A stretch of DNA of 64,000 nucleotides from Sweltsa coloradensis (Eukaryota > Arthropoda > Insecta > Plecoptera > Chloroperlidae). The stretch spans positions 1,719,129-1,783,128 of the forward strand of contig JAMZAV010000097.1 of NCBI GenBank assembly GCA_024449915.1, written 5' to 3'. The notes beneath the pieces were generated by a model that worked only from the letters and a program-made list of their open reading frames with translations, searched no databases and was not told the origin of the DNA. A program made the translations under genes and the position numbers. How positions within the stretch are numbered: position 1 is the stretch's first letter; each line of letters opens with the position of its first letter. Of this stretch, positions 1 through 11,684 are shown in pieces.

Positions 1-1
1 G

Positions 2-100
2 AATAACGAGAAACTACTTAAAAAAGGAAATGATGAAACTTCAGTTGGAAACATTCTGAAGCATAACATACTTAAAGACTGTAACGGATATAGGACATAA
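2..100 (+). CDS. Possible C-terminal end of an upstream gene (partial)
   Basis: One frame is open from the left edge to a TAA at 98-100, giving 32 residues that are lysine- and asparagine-rich. A long non-coding stretch with a canonical AATAAA at 832-837 follows, which is the arrangement expected for a terminal exon plus 3'UTR. No motif is recognisable and a 32-codon open frame can arise by chance in AT-rich DNA, so this is only a candidate. The rest of any such gene would lie to the left of the window. Confidence 0.25.
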   Translation, partial: NNEKLLKKGNDETSVGNILKHNILKDCNGYRT

Positions 101-860
101 GATAGTATAAATAGGTCAGACTGGATTAATTCCGGTGATGATTGGTGATGTGAAAAGACTGGATAAAAAGTATTATAAATGTTTGCATAATTCATTATGA
201 ATCACTCTTGTCTTGTTACTAGGGCTTTTAGTTACACCTCTTTCAATAATTTAATGATGACAAGATTGACTTGGATTTTAATAGAGTACAGTACCGTAGC
301 TCACATTTGCCGTGACATACATTAAATTATCGCTGATAGTGAGGTGATTATCATGATTGTGCCAGCTTTATATAGATTTTATCTCCAATTTAACAGCAAT
401 TGCAAAAATTATATTTGGTGGTGTAACCCTGGAGTTTGAGAGTACTATTTAAACTCCATTGTGTAACTACTGTTTGTTTGTGTACTGTTGTATTATTTAG
501 TTACAATAACAATAATATTTACTGGAAAATGTTGCATGTTACACTTAAAAAAGTTCAAATACTTGAAAAAATATTGTTGTTTTAGAGTTTAAAAAGATTT
601 GCTAGAAGTTTGAGCTATTAAGTACATAAAAATGGGAAGAAGAAACATTTCAAAATGTTATATGCTAGTGCTTAAAATAATGTTCAAGGATGTGGATGAG
701 CTTGACTGCAATTTTGTGTTTGTTTTTGAATGTGTAATATTGGAATTAGCTCTAGTACCATGATTGCATGTGATGTAAATAGTATCTAGTTTCCTAGGTA
801 TTGTAATATTACATGTAATTTGATTGTACCCAATAAAGAGTTCATAATAACATTATACAT
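101..860 (+). other. Probable 3'UTR of an upstream + strand gene
   Basis: AT-rich non-coding DNA with no repeat signature. It carries an AATAAA at 832-837 followed by T-rich sequence, as expected for a cleavage and polyadenylation site. The assignment depends on the short open frame to its left being real. Confidence 0.3.
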
Positions 861-1809
861 TTTATTTAAACTGCTATGTAGTTAGTATACTTATGCACGG
901 TCTCTGAACTGGTGCAAGTAACAGCAAAAATTACTATAATTATTTAAGTTTTGTTATTCATCTTATAGTTATTTTTTGTGATCTGTGTTGGCCGCAAGAA
1001 TGGGGCATTTGGTGCCTTGCTTCGAATTGATTTTGAGGTTAGACGAAACTACTGGATTCAGTTCAGAACCCATTGTTTGATCTGTTTCCATCTTAAAATT
1101 AAAACAGGCTGATAAAATAAATAAAATGTATACAGATCTATGAATGAATGTAATCGTTAGATAATATTAATGACATTTGAAATTTGTTGAAGAATATTTA
1201 GGTATATTATATCTGTGCTGGAAAATTATTTAAGACAAAAAATTAAAATGCATACAGTAGTATCATTGAGTTCTGTACTCAATGGTACGTAGTACATAAA
1301 TAAAGGGATAAGATACTTTACAAACATAGTACAAATTTTATGCATAGGAAGCAGCGCCTTCAGCAATGTATTCAATTCAATTCAACTTATTCATTCGATC
1401 GATACATGGTAACAGTTATAACCCCTCTTGGAAGAGAGGGAATGAATAATCCTTATCATATGATGTAATGATACACATGATTATGATGGAAAATATAAAT
1501 ACTAATATGTTCAAGTGGAATTTGAAAATAAGCGAGTTACTAATGATAATGATAATGATATATATATTAATTTACGATAGTATAATTGGAGAAGAGAATT
1601 GTTCGATGAGGTTATTTACAATTGGTGCAAGATAATGGTACAGATGAAAGTAAGAGACATAATGATATGGAGGCATATAACTAAAAAATAGTGACCATGA
1701 TTATATTACAATGTTAGTTGACTTTGAAACAGGTGATATATCATTGCTGACTTTTGAGAATAATTGTTTTTATTTATTAATTAATTGTTTATAATTTATA
1801 ATTGTTTAT
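861..1809. other. AT-rich intergenic DNA, nothing recognised
   Basis: No coding frame, tRNA-like head or terminal inverted repeat was found. A short (ATGATA)-type simple repeat lies near 1544-1565. Confidence 0.5.
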
Positions 1810-2560
1810 TATTTACATGGAGTGGTAGTCACTAACCAAGTAGAAGCTGTTTGTTTTGAGATATATTTTTAACTTGTGTTTGAAGGAGGGCAGGGTGGGG
1901 TAGGTTCTAATGTTTTCTGGGAGCTTGTTGTAGAGGGTGGAGGCTAGGTACTCGGGGCCTAGTGCAAAAAGGCGCAGGTGGTGGGGCGGCCTATGTATGT
2001 GAAGGATGGCTCTTGTGTTGTGGCAGTGCACAGACGCATTGAGAGGGAAGAGGTTACTATTTGTGCAAACAAAGAGTGCAGCAGACTGGATGAGTGTGCA
2101 TGCTAGAGTTAGAATTCCTAATTCTCCCTACAGGAGTGTTTTCTGGAGACACCTGCAATAATGCGTATCGCTCTCTTTTGGAGGATGAATATTCTATTAG
2201 CTTGGGGGGAGGCTCCCCAAACTAGCAACCCATATGATAAGTGAGAGTGGATGTGGGCAAAGTAGACTTGCGATAAGATATGGGGGTGAACAATTTGTTT
2301 GAGCTTACGGATAGAGTAGCATCCAGATAAAATTTTGTTGGCAACATGGTTTACATGGATAGACCAGTCGAGTTTTTCGGTCGACGCAAGGCCGAGGGCT
2401 TTTACGCTGGAAGCACGGGGGATTATATCAGACTCTAGATGAACTAGGGGACTAGCCGGTGGGATCTTACTGGGGGTGTGAAAGTATAGGTGAACCGTTT
2501 TAGAGCGCGAGATGTAGAGTTGATTGTCGCGGCTGTATGATGACATTTTGGCCACTTGGC
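1810..2560 (-). mobile_element. LINE fragment A: C-terminal part of a reverse transcriptase (Jockey/CR1-like)
   Basis: The minus strand encodes the end of a non-LTR retrotransposon ORF2. Reading 5' to 3' on that strand: a stretch around SRSKTVHLYFHTPSK, then EKLDWSIHVNHVANK, HSHLSYGLLVWG and LQKRAIRIIAG, then a frame change, and finally LYNKLPENIRTYPTLPSFK and a stop. These blocks are typical of the thumb and C-terminal region of Jockey/CR1-group LINEs. The catalytic FADD region is absent and the reading frame is broken near 2100, so it is a dead 5'-truncated copy. Confidence 0.75.
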
Positions 2561-3279
2561 TGTTGATTGATTTAAATACTATTGGACATAAGAAACACAA
2601 AATTGGAATATTTAGACAGTCTTTGCCTTTATTTTTCAAGTAGAAGTACGCTACGTAGTACATAATCTAAAAATAAAAGAAACAATCTCCTCGGACCCCG
2701 TTCATATTATTAGCGTACTAGCGCAAAACTTGTCCACCACAATGGTGGTGGTGGTGGACGCATAAGTGTACCAAAGAAGGCTAATAAACGAACGCAGGTT
2801 TGAACAAGGGTTCAGGGTTGTAAAAGGCAAGTTAAAATCTCGACCGTCTTTGCAACATGTGTCTGTTGAATCGACGAGAAATACTCGCGTTACCCACACC
2901 ACCACAAAGCCGCATTGAACGCTAGTAATATAGACAGTGTATTAGAAAAGAGGCTGGGATCTGAGCAGTAAAATTGCATATAAGAGGAAAATATCTGAGG
3001 GCTCTGTCTCAAATAAAAAACAATAATGTGATTAAAATATGGAGTTATTTTTCCTTTTTAATAACCTTTTGATATTATGAATAGCATGCAAACTAATGCA
3101 TGTGTAAATTTTTGACATGATTTGGTTCCTTTTGTGATAAAACTTGCCTAAGACTGACCAATATAAACAGCCAAAACATTTACAATTTTTTTCGGTGATT
3201 TAAACATTAATGTAACATAACATTATTATTCATACTATTTCAGCAAATAATTTATTCTAACATTTCAAATCCAAGGTTA
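2561..3279. other. Intergenic DNA, nothing recognised
   Basis: AT-rich with a short CCACCA/TGGTGG run near 2736-2757. The open frames here are short and show no protein-like composition. Confidence 0.4.
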
Positions 3280-4475
3280 AAATCTCAAACCAAAAAAGCC
3301 AAAAAGGCCAAAAAGCTTGGAACTGGGATTTATGTGCTCAAAACCATGAACCACTACTGCAATAGAACACTGTTATTAACAACATATTATGCCCTAATTG
3401 AATCCCATCTAGCATATGGTATTATAGCTTGGGGAAACGCATCACATACCATCACAAACAGAATATTTAAGTTACAGAAGAGAGCAATAAGAGTAATATG
3501 TAAGCTGAAACGTAGGGATTCATGTAGGAGATACTTCAAAGAATTAAATACTTTAACACTCTATGGCCTATATATATACAATGTAATTACAATGTATTTA
3601 ATAAAAAAAAACAATGGTCAGAACATAGCAGAAAGAAGCAACATAGTACACAAACACAATACACGTCAAAACGGCAACTTTACAGCCACCATCATAATAA
3701 AAAATGTATGAACAAGCACCAGTGCATATAGGGTCAAAATTGTGGAACAAACTACCAGATAATCTAAAAAGTTTAGCTAACAGAAAGGACAATTTTAAAG
3801 TTAAGTTGAAAGAATTCTTGATAAACAAAGTACTATACTCAGTGGAGGAATTTTAAACTGTGTGTATTTTAAAAAACAAGTGCTAATCTTTAGAATAGGT
3901 ATATATCTATGAATGTCAGTATTTAAAGTATCATTCACAATCAGTTCTAAGTCGTAAGGCGCAAAGTCTAAGGCGTAAGGCGTAAGTCGTAAGAAATGCT
4001 AGGCGTTTACAACAACCATACCATTTTTCATTGCTCCTGTGTATTGCGCATGCGCGTACAGTCAGCTGTGGAGTTTCCTTGTTCGTGATTGGCTCGTCGT
4101 AAGAAACCGTCGTAAGAATTGGATTTTGGGCAATTCGTTACGACATAAACCATACGCCTTGCGACTTGGGACGTGTTGTGAACGTTCTGATTGAAATACA
4201 TACTCGGCAATACAAATTATACGCCTTAGGCCTTGCGCCTTACGACTTAGAACTGATTGTGAATGATGCTCAATGGATATCTACTGTCTGTATATAGTAA
4301 TGGAGTTTGTATATATTATGTTTGTATGTTTTGCTGAAATAAGAGACGAATGATTGGATTCTAGGTTTAAGTGACATAAGATTGTACAATCATATGTATT
4401 GACACGTACAAGGTCATCTGAAATGATATTAATTGTACTTAAAAATAAATAAATAAAATAAATAAATAAACCATC
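3280..4475 (+). mobile_element. LINE fragment B: RT C-terminus with 3'UTR and AAATAAA-type tail
   Basis: The plus strand encodes YYALIESHLAYGIIAWG and KLQKRAIRVICKLKRRDSCRR. After a frameshift near 3708 it encodes HIGSKLWNKLPDNLKSL and a stop at about 3856. This is the same part of ORF2 as in LINE fragment A but clearly a different family. The 3'UTR seems to run to a simple AAATAAATAAA tail at about 4440-4470 and is interrupted by an inverted-repeat element at 3930-4267. It is degenerate and 5'-truncated. Confidence 0.65.
3930..4267. mobile_element. Small element with ~30-bp perfect terminal inverted repeats
   Basis: The left end ATCATTCACAATCAGTTCTA, continuing AGTCGTAAGGCG, is the exact reverse complement of the right end. 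Inside are further degenerate repeats of a TAAGGCGTAAG motif. It has no coding capacity, so it is a 338-bp MITE. I could not define a convincing target-site duplication, so the superfamily is open. It sits in the 3'UTR of a LINE fragment. Confidence 0.75.
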
Positions 4476-4766
4476 CATGTTTCAAACCAAGCGCCACAGC
4501 GTTTGTCCACCGGCCCAGTGGAAGGCAGTGCAAGTGCAACCGTGCAACGCTGAGCTGGCTGTGTGATTACTTTGTTGTTTTGGTTTTGATGTGCGAGGTA
4601 ACCTTAAAATACACGTGTTGAATTCTGCCAAATGTAGTGCTTCCCTTTATCAACCATCCTAAAACGGTAAGAGGCGAATTAATTAATCAGTTCACTTTGT
4701 ATGAAGCGACCACGTAAGATTATTTACGCTTCACCGAGAGATATTTTTAGTGTTAAGGTGTCCACA
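4476..4766. other. Intergenic, somewhat GC-richer stretch
   Basis: Contains a possible splice donor (GTGCGAG followed by GTAACC near 4596) in a locally GC-richer segment. This could be a non-coding first exon, but nothing in the window ties it to a gene. Confidence 0.2.
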
Positions 4767-7700
4767 TAACATAACATAACTTAACGGTTGCAAATGGGCC
4801 CTTCCGCCCGGTGGCAACCAACTCACTCCCCCCAGACCTAATTACTGTCCCCCCCTAAAAATGATCTAAATTCCCTTAAAGACCCACTACCTACAATATC
4901 CCCCGGCAACAGTCATTCCATTCCCTGACAGTCCTTTCCATGAAACCATACCGACCCAGATCCGTTCTTACTACTTGACGCTGGAAACTTCCATGAATGA
5001 TCTCCCCCCTTCCCCTGTAAAGCCCCTCTTGTAGCCTATTGCGGATGTCCCCCACCCCCTTACTTCACCCTAGCCGCCCTGTACATATTGCACAACCTAA
5101 CCTCCCTTCTTCTTCCCTCTAATGACTCCCACCCCAACTCTCCTAACATTGCAGTGACACTGTCATATACTCTCTCTACATTCCCCTTATCATCCTCTTC
5201 CCACCGCCACCGCCTAACCTTTCCCGTAACCCTTCTTGCCGCCCTACGTTGGACTTTCTCTACTTTCCAAAACCTCCCCCAACTTATACGATCCATGCCG
5301 CCGCCCCATACTCCAGGACAGGTCTAACCACTACCTTATATGCCCGATCTTTAACCTCCCGGCTGGCCCCTCTTAGATTTCTCATAACAAAACCCAGAGC
5401 CCTATTTCCCTTCTTAACAACTTCTTGCACCTGATCCCCCAACCCAAATCCTCCGCCAACATCACCCCCAAGTACTTAAAAGTTTCCTACTTTCTCCATA
5501 ACAGCCCCCATTAGAGTGTATGTCCTACCTACCTTAATTATTCTTCGCGAGAAACCAACCACCTTACATTACCTATGTTCAAACCCACCTTATTTGCTGT
5601 GACCAATTCCTCTATTACCCCCAGATCTGCCTGTCAACAACCTAACATCCTCAATCCCCCTTATTTCTCTATACAAAACACAATCATCTGCAAATAATCT
5701 TATTCTTGATGTTATTCCCTGCCCTATGTCATTTATAAACATAATAAACAACAAAGGTCCTAGCACTGAGCCCTGCGGTACCCCCGATGTAACACTCTAT
5801 ACTATGTGACAAGGTACCCCCAACCCTAACCCTCTGAGACCTACCTCTCAAGAAATCTCCAACCCACCTCACCACTCCTTTATCCCCCACCACATTGTTT
5901 ACCTTCTCCATTAGCACAATCGTGGCGAGACTTTATCAAAAGCCTTTCAAAATCTAGAAAAACAGCATCTACTTCCCCCCCACTGTGCCAAATGTCCCCA
6001 ATATCCTGAACTAATCCTACCAGTTGAGTGTCACAAGAAAAACCTTCCCTGAAACCATGTTGAGCATCCGTGAACCACGCCTCCCCTTCCAATGAGTTCC
6101 TAACATAGTCTGCAACTACCCTCCTCCATAATTTTGCTCCCTTACTGAAGTCAAGCTAACTGGCCTATAATTTCCTATTGTACATCTATCGCCCCCCTTA
6201 TGAATTGGCACCACGAGTCCCTCCCTCCAACCTTCAGGGATCTTACCCTCACTTAAAGACTTTCTACATACATCCCCTAGAAACCTTACCGCGGCATCAC
6301 CCCCAATTTTAAAAAATCTGCACCCCAAGCCGTCCTGCCCTGGAGCCTTTCCTACAACCATCTTGCCCAACACCCTCTTTACATCCCTATCCGAAATTGT
6401 GAGTGGGGTGTCCCCCCTTTCCCCTTGCCACTGCTCTCCTGTATCCCTATTCTCCTGAAACACCCCCCATAATAGGAATTTAAAGCCTCCGCCTTATCCT
6501 GGTCGCTAACGTATATCCTTTCCCCCTCCCCTTAAGAGTAGGTATTGCCACCCGTCCTTTTTGTCCCTTAAGTGCTTGTATAAACTTGTCCCGCTGTCCC
6601 TAATTCCCGGTCCCCATCCATTAACCTCATCATATAGTCGTCCCTAGCGTCAACCTTAGCCCTATCAAGTATCTCCTCCCATTCCTTAAGCTTTTTCTTA
6701 CCCCTCCCAGTCCTCCGATACTTCCCATACACGCTCCTACATTTTCTCTTCAACCATTAATTCTTCTATTGTAATAAACCGGATCCCCATTTCCCTTTTT
6801 GCTACCTGCGGTACAAACCTTTCCAAAAGAGCCCTAAATATATCTAGAAAACTTTCCCACATCTCATTTACCCCCTTTCCTCCCGAGACCACTCCTCATA
6901 CATTCTTCCTAATTCTTCTTGCAACCCTTGAACATCTGCCCTATCATACCGCCTCATCAACTTACCCCCAATTTGATCCCCACCTCCCTCGTCACCATGC
7001 CCTACTAACGCTAACTCAACTATTGGGACTCTGTGGTCACTTATCCCCTCTACAACCTCGGACCTGACTAAAACCTCTTCCGGCTAACTAATATTACATC
7101 TAAAATATTATTTTCCCCCCTTCCGGTGTCCCTTGTACCCTCCCCCTACAGCCTGTATAAACCCCTCATTAACTACCATACAAGCCCACCCTGCTTCCTA
7201 CCTCCTACATCCTCTCTCCCCCCTTCCCAATGCACCCCGGGCAAGTTTAGATCCCTGCTATAACCAACACTCTATCCTTACTACGCACTACTACTCCTCT
7301 AGCTTATTTAAAACTCCCATTCCCCATTATCACTAGGTCTATACACGCAGCTACCACATCCATGGAAGTTCCCCTCCCCAAGGTAACCCTAACACCCAGC
7401 ATCTCAACCACCTCATCTGACCACAACAGTCTCCCCCTAAGCTCATGCCTACAAACTATCATCACACACACACCCCCCATACTTATTTCTATCCCTCCTG
7501 AATATATCATACCCTTGACGGCTAACCTCCCCATCATAAATGTCATCATTCAACCATGTTTCCACACACACAATCACATCAGGCTCATATACCTCAATCA
7601 GACCCACAGCTTTTCAACTCTTTCCCCTCCCTAATATCCTACAATTAACAGTCATAACCTTAACCCCTTGCTCCTTTCCCCCTTACCCCTCCTGCATGGC

Positions 7701-8390
7701 CCCCCGCCTGGTCACTTAAGATTCTCGGCAACCCTGACAAAAAGTCTACAAGTTCCCTACCCCCTCCTTAACTAAGTGCAATCCGTCCCTTGCCAAGAAT
7801 CTTCTACCTACCCATGATCTGCTATTACAAATAACGCACCTGCTCATCACACACATCAGCCACACACTCATTCACCTCATCTATTAGCTCCCTCCTAATC
7901 CCTCTCCCATCCTCCCTATCCAGAATCCAGCCACAACCACCCTTGCCTGCCTATACTTTCCCTGCACCACTGTCACTAACTCCTTCACCCTCCCTGCCAC
8001 ATCCCTTGCATTCACACCGCACCAAGATCATTTGTAACCCACATTCAGCATCACTACACTCACTCTCTCACTACCCCTTCTACGCCTAACAATCTCAGTC
8101 ATTCATCACTCACTCTAATCCCACCATACACCTCAACCTCCCCACCACTTGCCTGCCACTCCCGAGCTGCCCCCCTAATCATTGAATCCCCCATTAGTAG
8201 TGTCTCCCTGTGTTGGCCCATCTCCCCACCATTCCCTACACTTAACCCTTTCCTAACGTTTCCCTCGCTAACATGCCCTAACACTCGATCAGCTTCCTTA
8301 CTTCCCCATTCGCATCCCCCCTTCCCAACATTCAACCAAACCTCATTCTCTACCAGCTCACCCCCTTGCATCACCCCACCAAACTATACC
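4767..8390 (-). mobile_element. Degenerate CR1-like LINE with SGNH esterase, endonuclease and reverse transcriptase
   Basis: Read on the minus strand from right to left. Near 8220 there is GDSMIRGA, block I of an SGNH/GDSL esterase. Near 8035 lies a GTND-like block, now out of frame. An endonuclease-like region starting TVNCRILG (~7650) leads to a stretch around 7549-7304. The reverse transcriptase shows APGQDGLGCRFFK, LVVPIHKGGD and NYRPVSLTS (~6350-6150), QHGFREGFSCDTQL (~6060), FLDF (~5955) and the catalytic FADD (~5690). The C-terminal VQRRAARRVTG segment is at ~5260. The left end carries a TTATG-type microsatellite tail (4767-4787). An esterase upstream of the endonuclease and RT is the layout of CR1-group LINEs. 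Multiple stops and frameshifts make it inactive; the right boundary is approximate. Confidence 0.85.
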
Positions 8391-9094
8391 AAGCAACTCT
8401 CTCTTGGTCACTGAGAAAGCGAGATCAGGGTAAAATCTGTGGTAAAAGGTTGCTTGACCTAGAGCCTAGGCCAGGGCTGTCATTTAATACATTATGGAGC
8501 CTAGCTTTTCGCTCGTTTTACCGTGTTATTATTTTGAAATCTTGTATATTTCATACCTGGGCCTACAACTTGCATAGGACAAACATGTTGCCATCATAGG
8601 CAAATTGTCATAACATTTTAGTAATTAATATTTATAGCTACCACTACCGGTACATGAAGCCTATTATCTTTATTCTTATTTCTAGTCTTCTAGTTAATTC
8701 TTTATTGTACTCAATATTATATATAGGTTAGGCTACAACAAACTCATGTAGATACAACGCTTTGCCTTGGTATTACTTCTTGCCATCATAGGCAAAATTT
8801 GTCATAACATTTTAGTATTAAGTATATCACAGATTTTGTCCTTACTCTACTCTACTATGTTAGGCCTAGGGCCTACTCTCCTCTATTGTTTCAATTTGTT
8901 TTTCACTATTTTTGTATCGATCTCTACCACTACCATCACTTATCACAATAACCTCTCTGTGAAAGCCCCCTCCTGCGAGCCACCTGGTCTCTTTGGGGGC
9001 TAATACTAAAACTTGTAATATGTACTTAAAATTTCTTAAATAAAAAACATGAACTGAACTGAACCTTACTTCTTTAAATTAATTCGTGTGACTC
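8391..9094. repeat. Intergenic DNA with a short local duplication
   Basis: A ~50-bp segment beginning GCCATCATAGGCAAA and continuing TTGTCATAACATTTTAGTA occurs at ~8591-8640 and again at ~8783-8835. Both copies sit in similar AT-rich surroundings, suggesting a local tandem duplication of about 190 bp. No gene was recognised. Confidence 0.5.
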
Positions 9095-9129
9095 TAGGAG
9101 GCTTAACACAACTTTAGGCCTACCTAGTG

Positions 9130-9261
9130 GGCACTTATTTGGCTAGGGGGGTCCAACTTTTATACACCTTATTAACACTGCTATATTGCCTTGTTACTAG
9201 GTACTTATCCTTTCCGTTACAGTGGATATAAAAGTTGGACCCCCCCAGCCAAATAAGTACC
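9130..9261. mobile_element. 132-bp palindromic MITE with 8-bp target duplication
   Basis: Left end GGCACTTATTTGGCTAGG and right end CCAAATAAGTACC form long terminal inverted repeats that include GGGGGTCCAACTTTTAT. Flanks are ACCTAGTG (9122-9129) and CCATAGTG (9262-9269); the empty site in the nearby duplicate reads CCGTAGTG. Termini and duplication length match the 700-bp element at 35192-35891, which shares GGCACT and GGGTCCAACTTT, so both probably belong to one DNA-transposon family. Confidence 0.8.
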
Positions 9262-9333
9262 CCATAGTGTAAGGGCCTAACATGATTTTCGTTTGCTAGG
9301 GCTACCGGTTTTATAACTAAGCAAAGTTTTAGC

Positions 9334-9546
9334 GGTAATTTTATGCCATGCCTATAGCGCCTCACGCAAAAAACACTATTTTCAACAGTTGATATTCCAC
9401 GAAAAGCTTAGGTACGCGGGAAAGGGGGGGGGGGGCGAAGCGCGTTTCAAGTCTTGCATTACGCATTATTATTGCATTATTACGTACCTAAGTTTTTCCA
9501 CGTGTTTTTTGCATGAGGCGCTAGGAGCCTATACGACATTTTTACC
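9334..9546. mobile_element. 213-bp palindromic MITE with perfect 8-bp duplication GTTTTAGC
   Basis: Starts GGTAATTTTATGCC and ends ACATTTTTACC, with inverted arms of about 45 bp (AGCGCCTCACGCAAAAAACA on the left, its near complement on the right). The exact octamer GTTTTAGC flanks both sides (9326-9333, 9547-9554). The duplicate at ~10135 has a single uninterrupted version of the site. A run of G occurs inside at about 9425-9434. Confidence 0.85.
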
Positions 9547-9605
9547 GTTTTAGCTAGCTAGCCGCCTCGTATCAGAAATCTTTTAATGATCAATGTAAAC
9601 TTGGT

Positions 9606-10064
9606 GAATTGTGTGCACAGGCGTCGGGTTCCGAACCTTTTACTCCAAACAATTCTCTTTGTGGTCCTTGATCCACGACTACGTTTATCACAAGAGCTGA
9701 GTCCCGACTGGATTTACAGTCTCGCTTTGATTAACGCTTTAGCTTACCACAAGCTTTCAGTCTGGCCTGTAGGCCTAAAGTAGAGTGGCCACCTTGGCAA
9801 TGTCATTGCATTAACCACATTTAGGCCTAGCACTTTTTGTAAGTTTTGATTTAAATCAATGATTTTTTTCCACAGTGGAGTATACAATAGGCCTAATAAA
9901 GATGTCCGCAAGCATGTACTATTTGAATTCGCTTAGGCCTACGTTTATCACGACTTTTCATATTTCAGCACATCCAGAGAGTGCTGACTCGGCTTCTCTA
10001 CCGAACTTAACTGGGTCTGGACCGAGGTGTTTATAAGGCAAATCCAGTCTGGACTCTGGTCAAG
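9606..10064. other. Intergenic DNA rich in TAGGCCTA
   Basis: No gene or element recognised. Several TAGGCCTA octamers occur (about 9770, 9825, 9890 and 9936). Faint similarity between ~9660-9720 and ~9940-10060 (ACGTTTATCAC followed by a GACTCGGCT-like stretch) hints that the local duplication once extended further. Confidence 0.4.
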
Positions 10065-10195
10065 GAGGCGTAACACAACTTTAGGCCCCCGTAGTGTAAC
10101 ATGATTTTCGTTTGCTACCGGCCTTATAACTAAGCAAAGTTCTAGCTAGCCGCCTCCTATCAGACATCTTTTAATAATCAATGTAAACTTAATAA
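10065..10195 (+). repeat. Local duplication, copy 2 (empty sites)
   Basis: Reads GGAGGCGTAACACAACTTTA through CATGATTTTCGTTTGCTACC to ATCAATGTAAACTT. It is collinear with 9095-9605 but lacks both small elements found there. Confidence 0.75.
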
Positions 10196-10244
10196 ATTTT
10201 TATTACGGTAATATTAATTTTAATTTATTAATTTAATTTATTAC

Positions 10245-10810
10245 TAAAACTAGATGCTGAAATATCAAGGAGAATTATATTAGCAGACAAATTTTACCAA
10301 AGTGTACGTAAACTATTATGGAAAGAAGAAATATCATCCAGGTGCAAAATGTTATTGTACAAAATGTATTTCCTCCCAATAATATCATATGCATCCGTGA
10401 CATGGACAATAGGAGGAAAGGAAGACAGCAGATTACAAGCAGCAGAGATGAAATTTTTAAGAAGTTCTGTAGCCTTAACAAAAATAGACAAGGTACGGAG
10501 CAAAACAATAAGAAACAAACTAGGAGTGGAAAGTTTACGAAATAAAATAGGAAAAGAAAGACTTCGATGGTATGGGCACGTACGAAGAATGAAACAAGAT
10601 AGAATACCAAGAAGAGAATTTGAACGCACATGGGGAGGAGTAAGAAAGGTTGGACACCCAAGAGGTAGATGGAGGGACCAAATAAAATGGAACGTTGAAG
10701 AAAGAGGGAAATCATGGGAAAGAATTAATGAAGAAAGACTCTGGGAGGATAGAAAGAAATGGAGAGAACTGGTAGAAATGCCTGTCATAGAAGACATTGA
10801 AGTACCGTAG
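10245..10810 (+). mobile_element. LINE fragment: C-terminus of an endonuclease/reverse transcriptase
   Basis: An open frame on the plus strand encodes LYKMYFLPIISYASVTW, RLQAAEMKFLRSS, ERLRWYGHVRRMKQDRIPRR and GHPRGRWRDQIKWNVEERG, ending in TAG at 10808-10810. These are the hallmark blocks at the C-terminus of insect non-LTR retrotransposon polyproteins, often annotated as endonuclease-reverse transcriptase. The polymerase core is missing, so this is a 5'-truncated copy, but the frame is long and undamaged, suggesting a fairly young insertion. The clade (RTE-like or other) cannot be settled here. Confidence 0.8.
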
Positions 10811-10989
10811 ATGAGGAGGTGTTGAGCCTGGCTAGCAAGCACTGAAAGTCCACAGCCCGAGAAATTGGTGATACGTCACCCCCCGACCTGACTTATGTTG
10901 GAACCGGGTGTTTGATTATTATTTACTTTTTAATTATTTATTAATTTTAATTAATTAATAATTAATATAAGGTACAGGTACTGAGCTTT

Positions 10990-11370
10990 GTGTGGCTCAT
11001 TGGTCTTGTGGTCAGCCTACCTTCCAATGCAGAAGGTTCAGGGTTCGATTCCCGCCAAAGTCAGAAGTTTTTTCTTAGTAGGAACTTGTAAACGGTGACT
11101 TATGAGCCGTCCTAGAAACGAGGCACATAATAAATTTAAAGTTGTTCTGAATCAGCCTTGTTGATTCTGGTGCTGATCCACGGGTGTTTGCACTGTCCAC
11201 ACCACTGATTGCTATATTTCCTATTAAAAATATTGATCTTTGGTTGGTTATCGCCACTCGATTGCGTCGGGGCCTGCAGGGTTGGCTTGGTCACTTTGGT
11301 TTCCTGTCCCCCACTGAAAATCAGTTACAAGTATGACTGAGTGGGTAGACTCTAAATACGATAAAAAAAA
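10990..11370 (+). mobile_element. tRNA-derived SINE (family 1), near full length
   Basis: The head has RNA polymerase III box-like motifs: TGTGGTCAGCCTACC and box B GGTTCGATTCC. It is followed by a conserved body (GTGACTTATGAGCCGTCCTA, TGGTTGGTTATCGCC, GGGTTGGCTTGGTC, CCCCACTGAAAATCAGTTA) and a 3' end GGGTAGACTCTAAATACG leading into an A/T-rich tail. Other copies lie at 18541-18847, 21293-21428, 48063-48432, 55535-55850 and 57540-57790 on the plus strand, and at 44920-45085 on the minus strand. Confidence 0.85.
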
Positions 11371-11684
11371 TATAGGCCTATATATATAATGCATACAAGG
11401 CTATTACAACAGAGTACACATAGGCCTACTCCACAAGTGCAAATCATAGCATAATGGATAGAAAACATAGGCTATAGGCCTAGGCCTACTTACCTAGGCA
11501 TTAAAATATACAATATTGAATATAGGTACACAAAATAATACATGTAGGCCCCTTTCTCTTTAAACACATTTGAAATCAGCAATTTAAATGTGAAACTATC
11601 AACATTATTAACAATGAAAATTAATAAGATATTCTTGAAATAAAATAAAATTAAAATGGATATGAAAGAAGAAACGGTAGACTA
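11371..11684. other. AT-rich DNA with many TAGGCCTA octamers
   Basis: No gene found. TAGGCCTA occurs at about 11375, 11424 and 11475-11490 (overlapping copies). Confidence 0.5.

Larger units (their letters stand above)
9095..9605 (+). repeat. Local duplication, copy 1 (carries two insertions)
   Basis: The unit starts AGGAGGCTTAACACAACTTT and ends near ATCAATGTAAACTT. The same sequence recurs at ~10065-10195. Copy 1 is longer only because it contains two small inverted-repeat elements (9130-9261 and 9334-9546). Copy 2 therefore preserves the empty sites. Confidence 0.75.

Noticed and set aside
10294..10842. Two long minus-strand open frames of 146 and 182 codons
   Set aside because: They are antisense to the LINE RT fragment at 10245-10810, which has clear family motifs.
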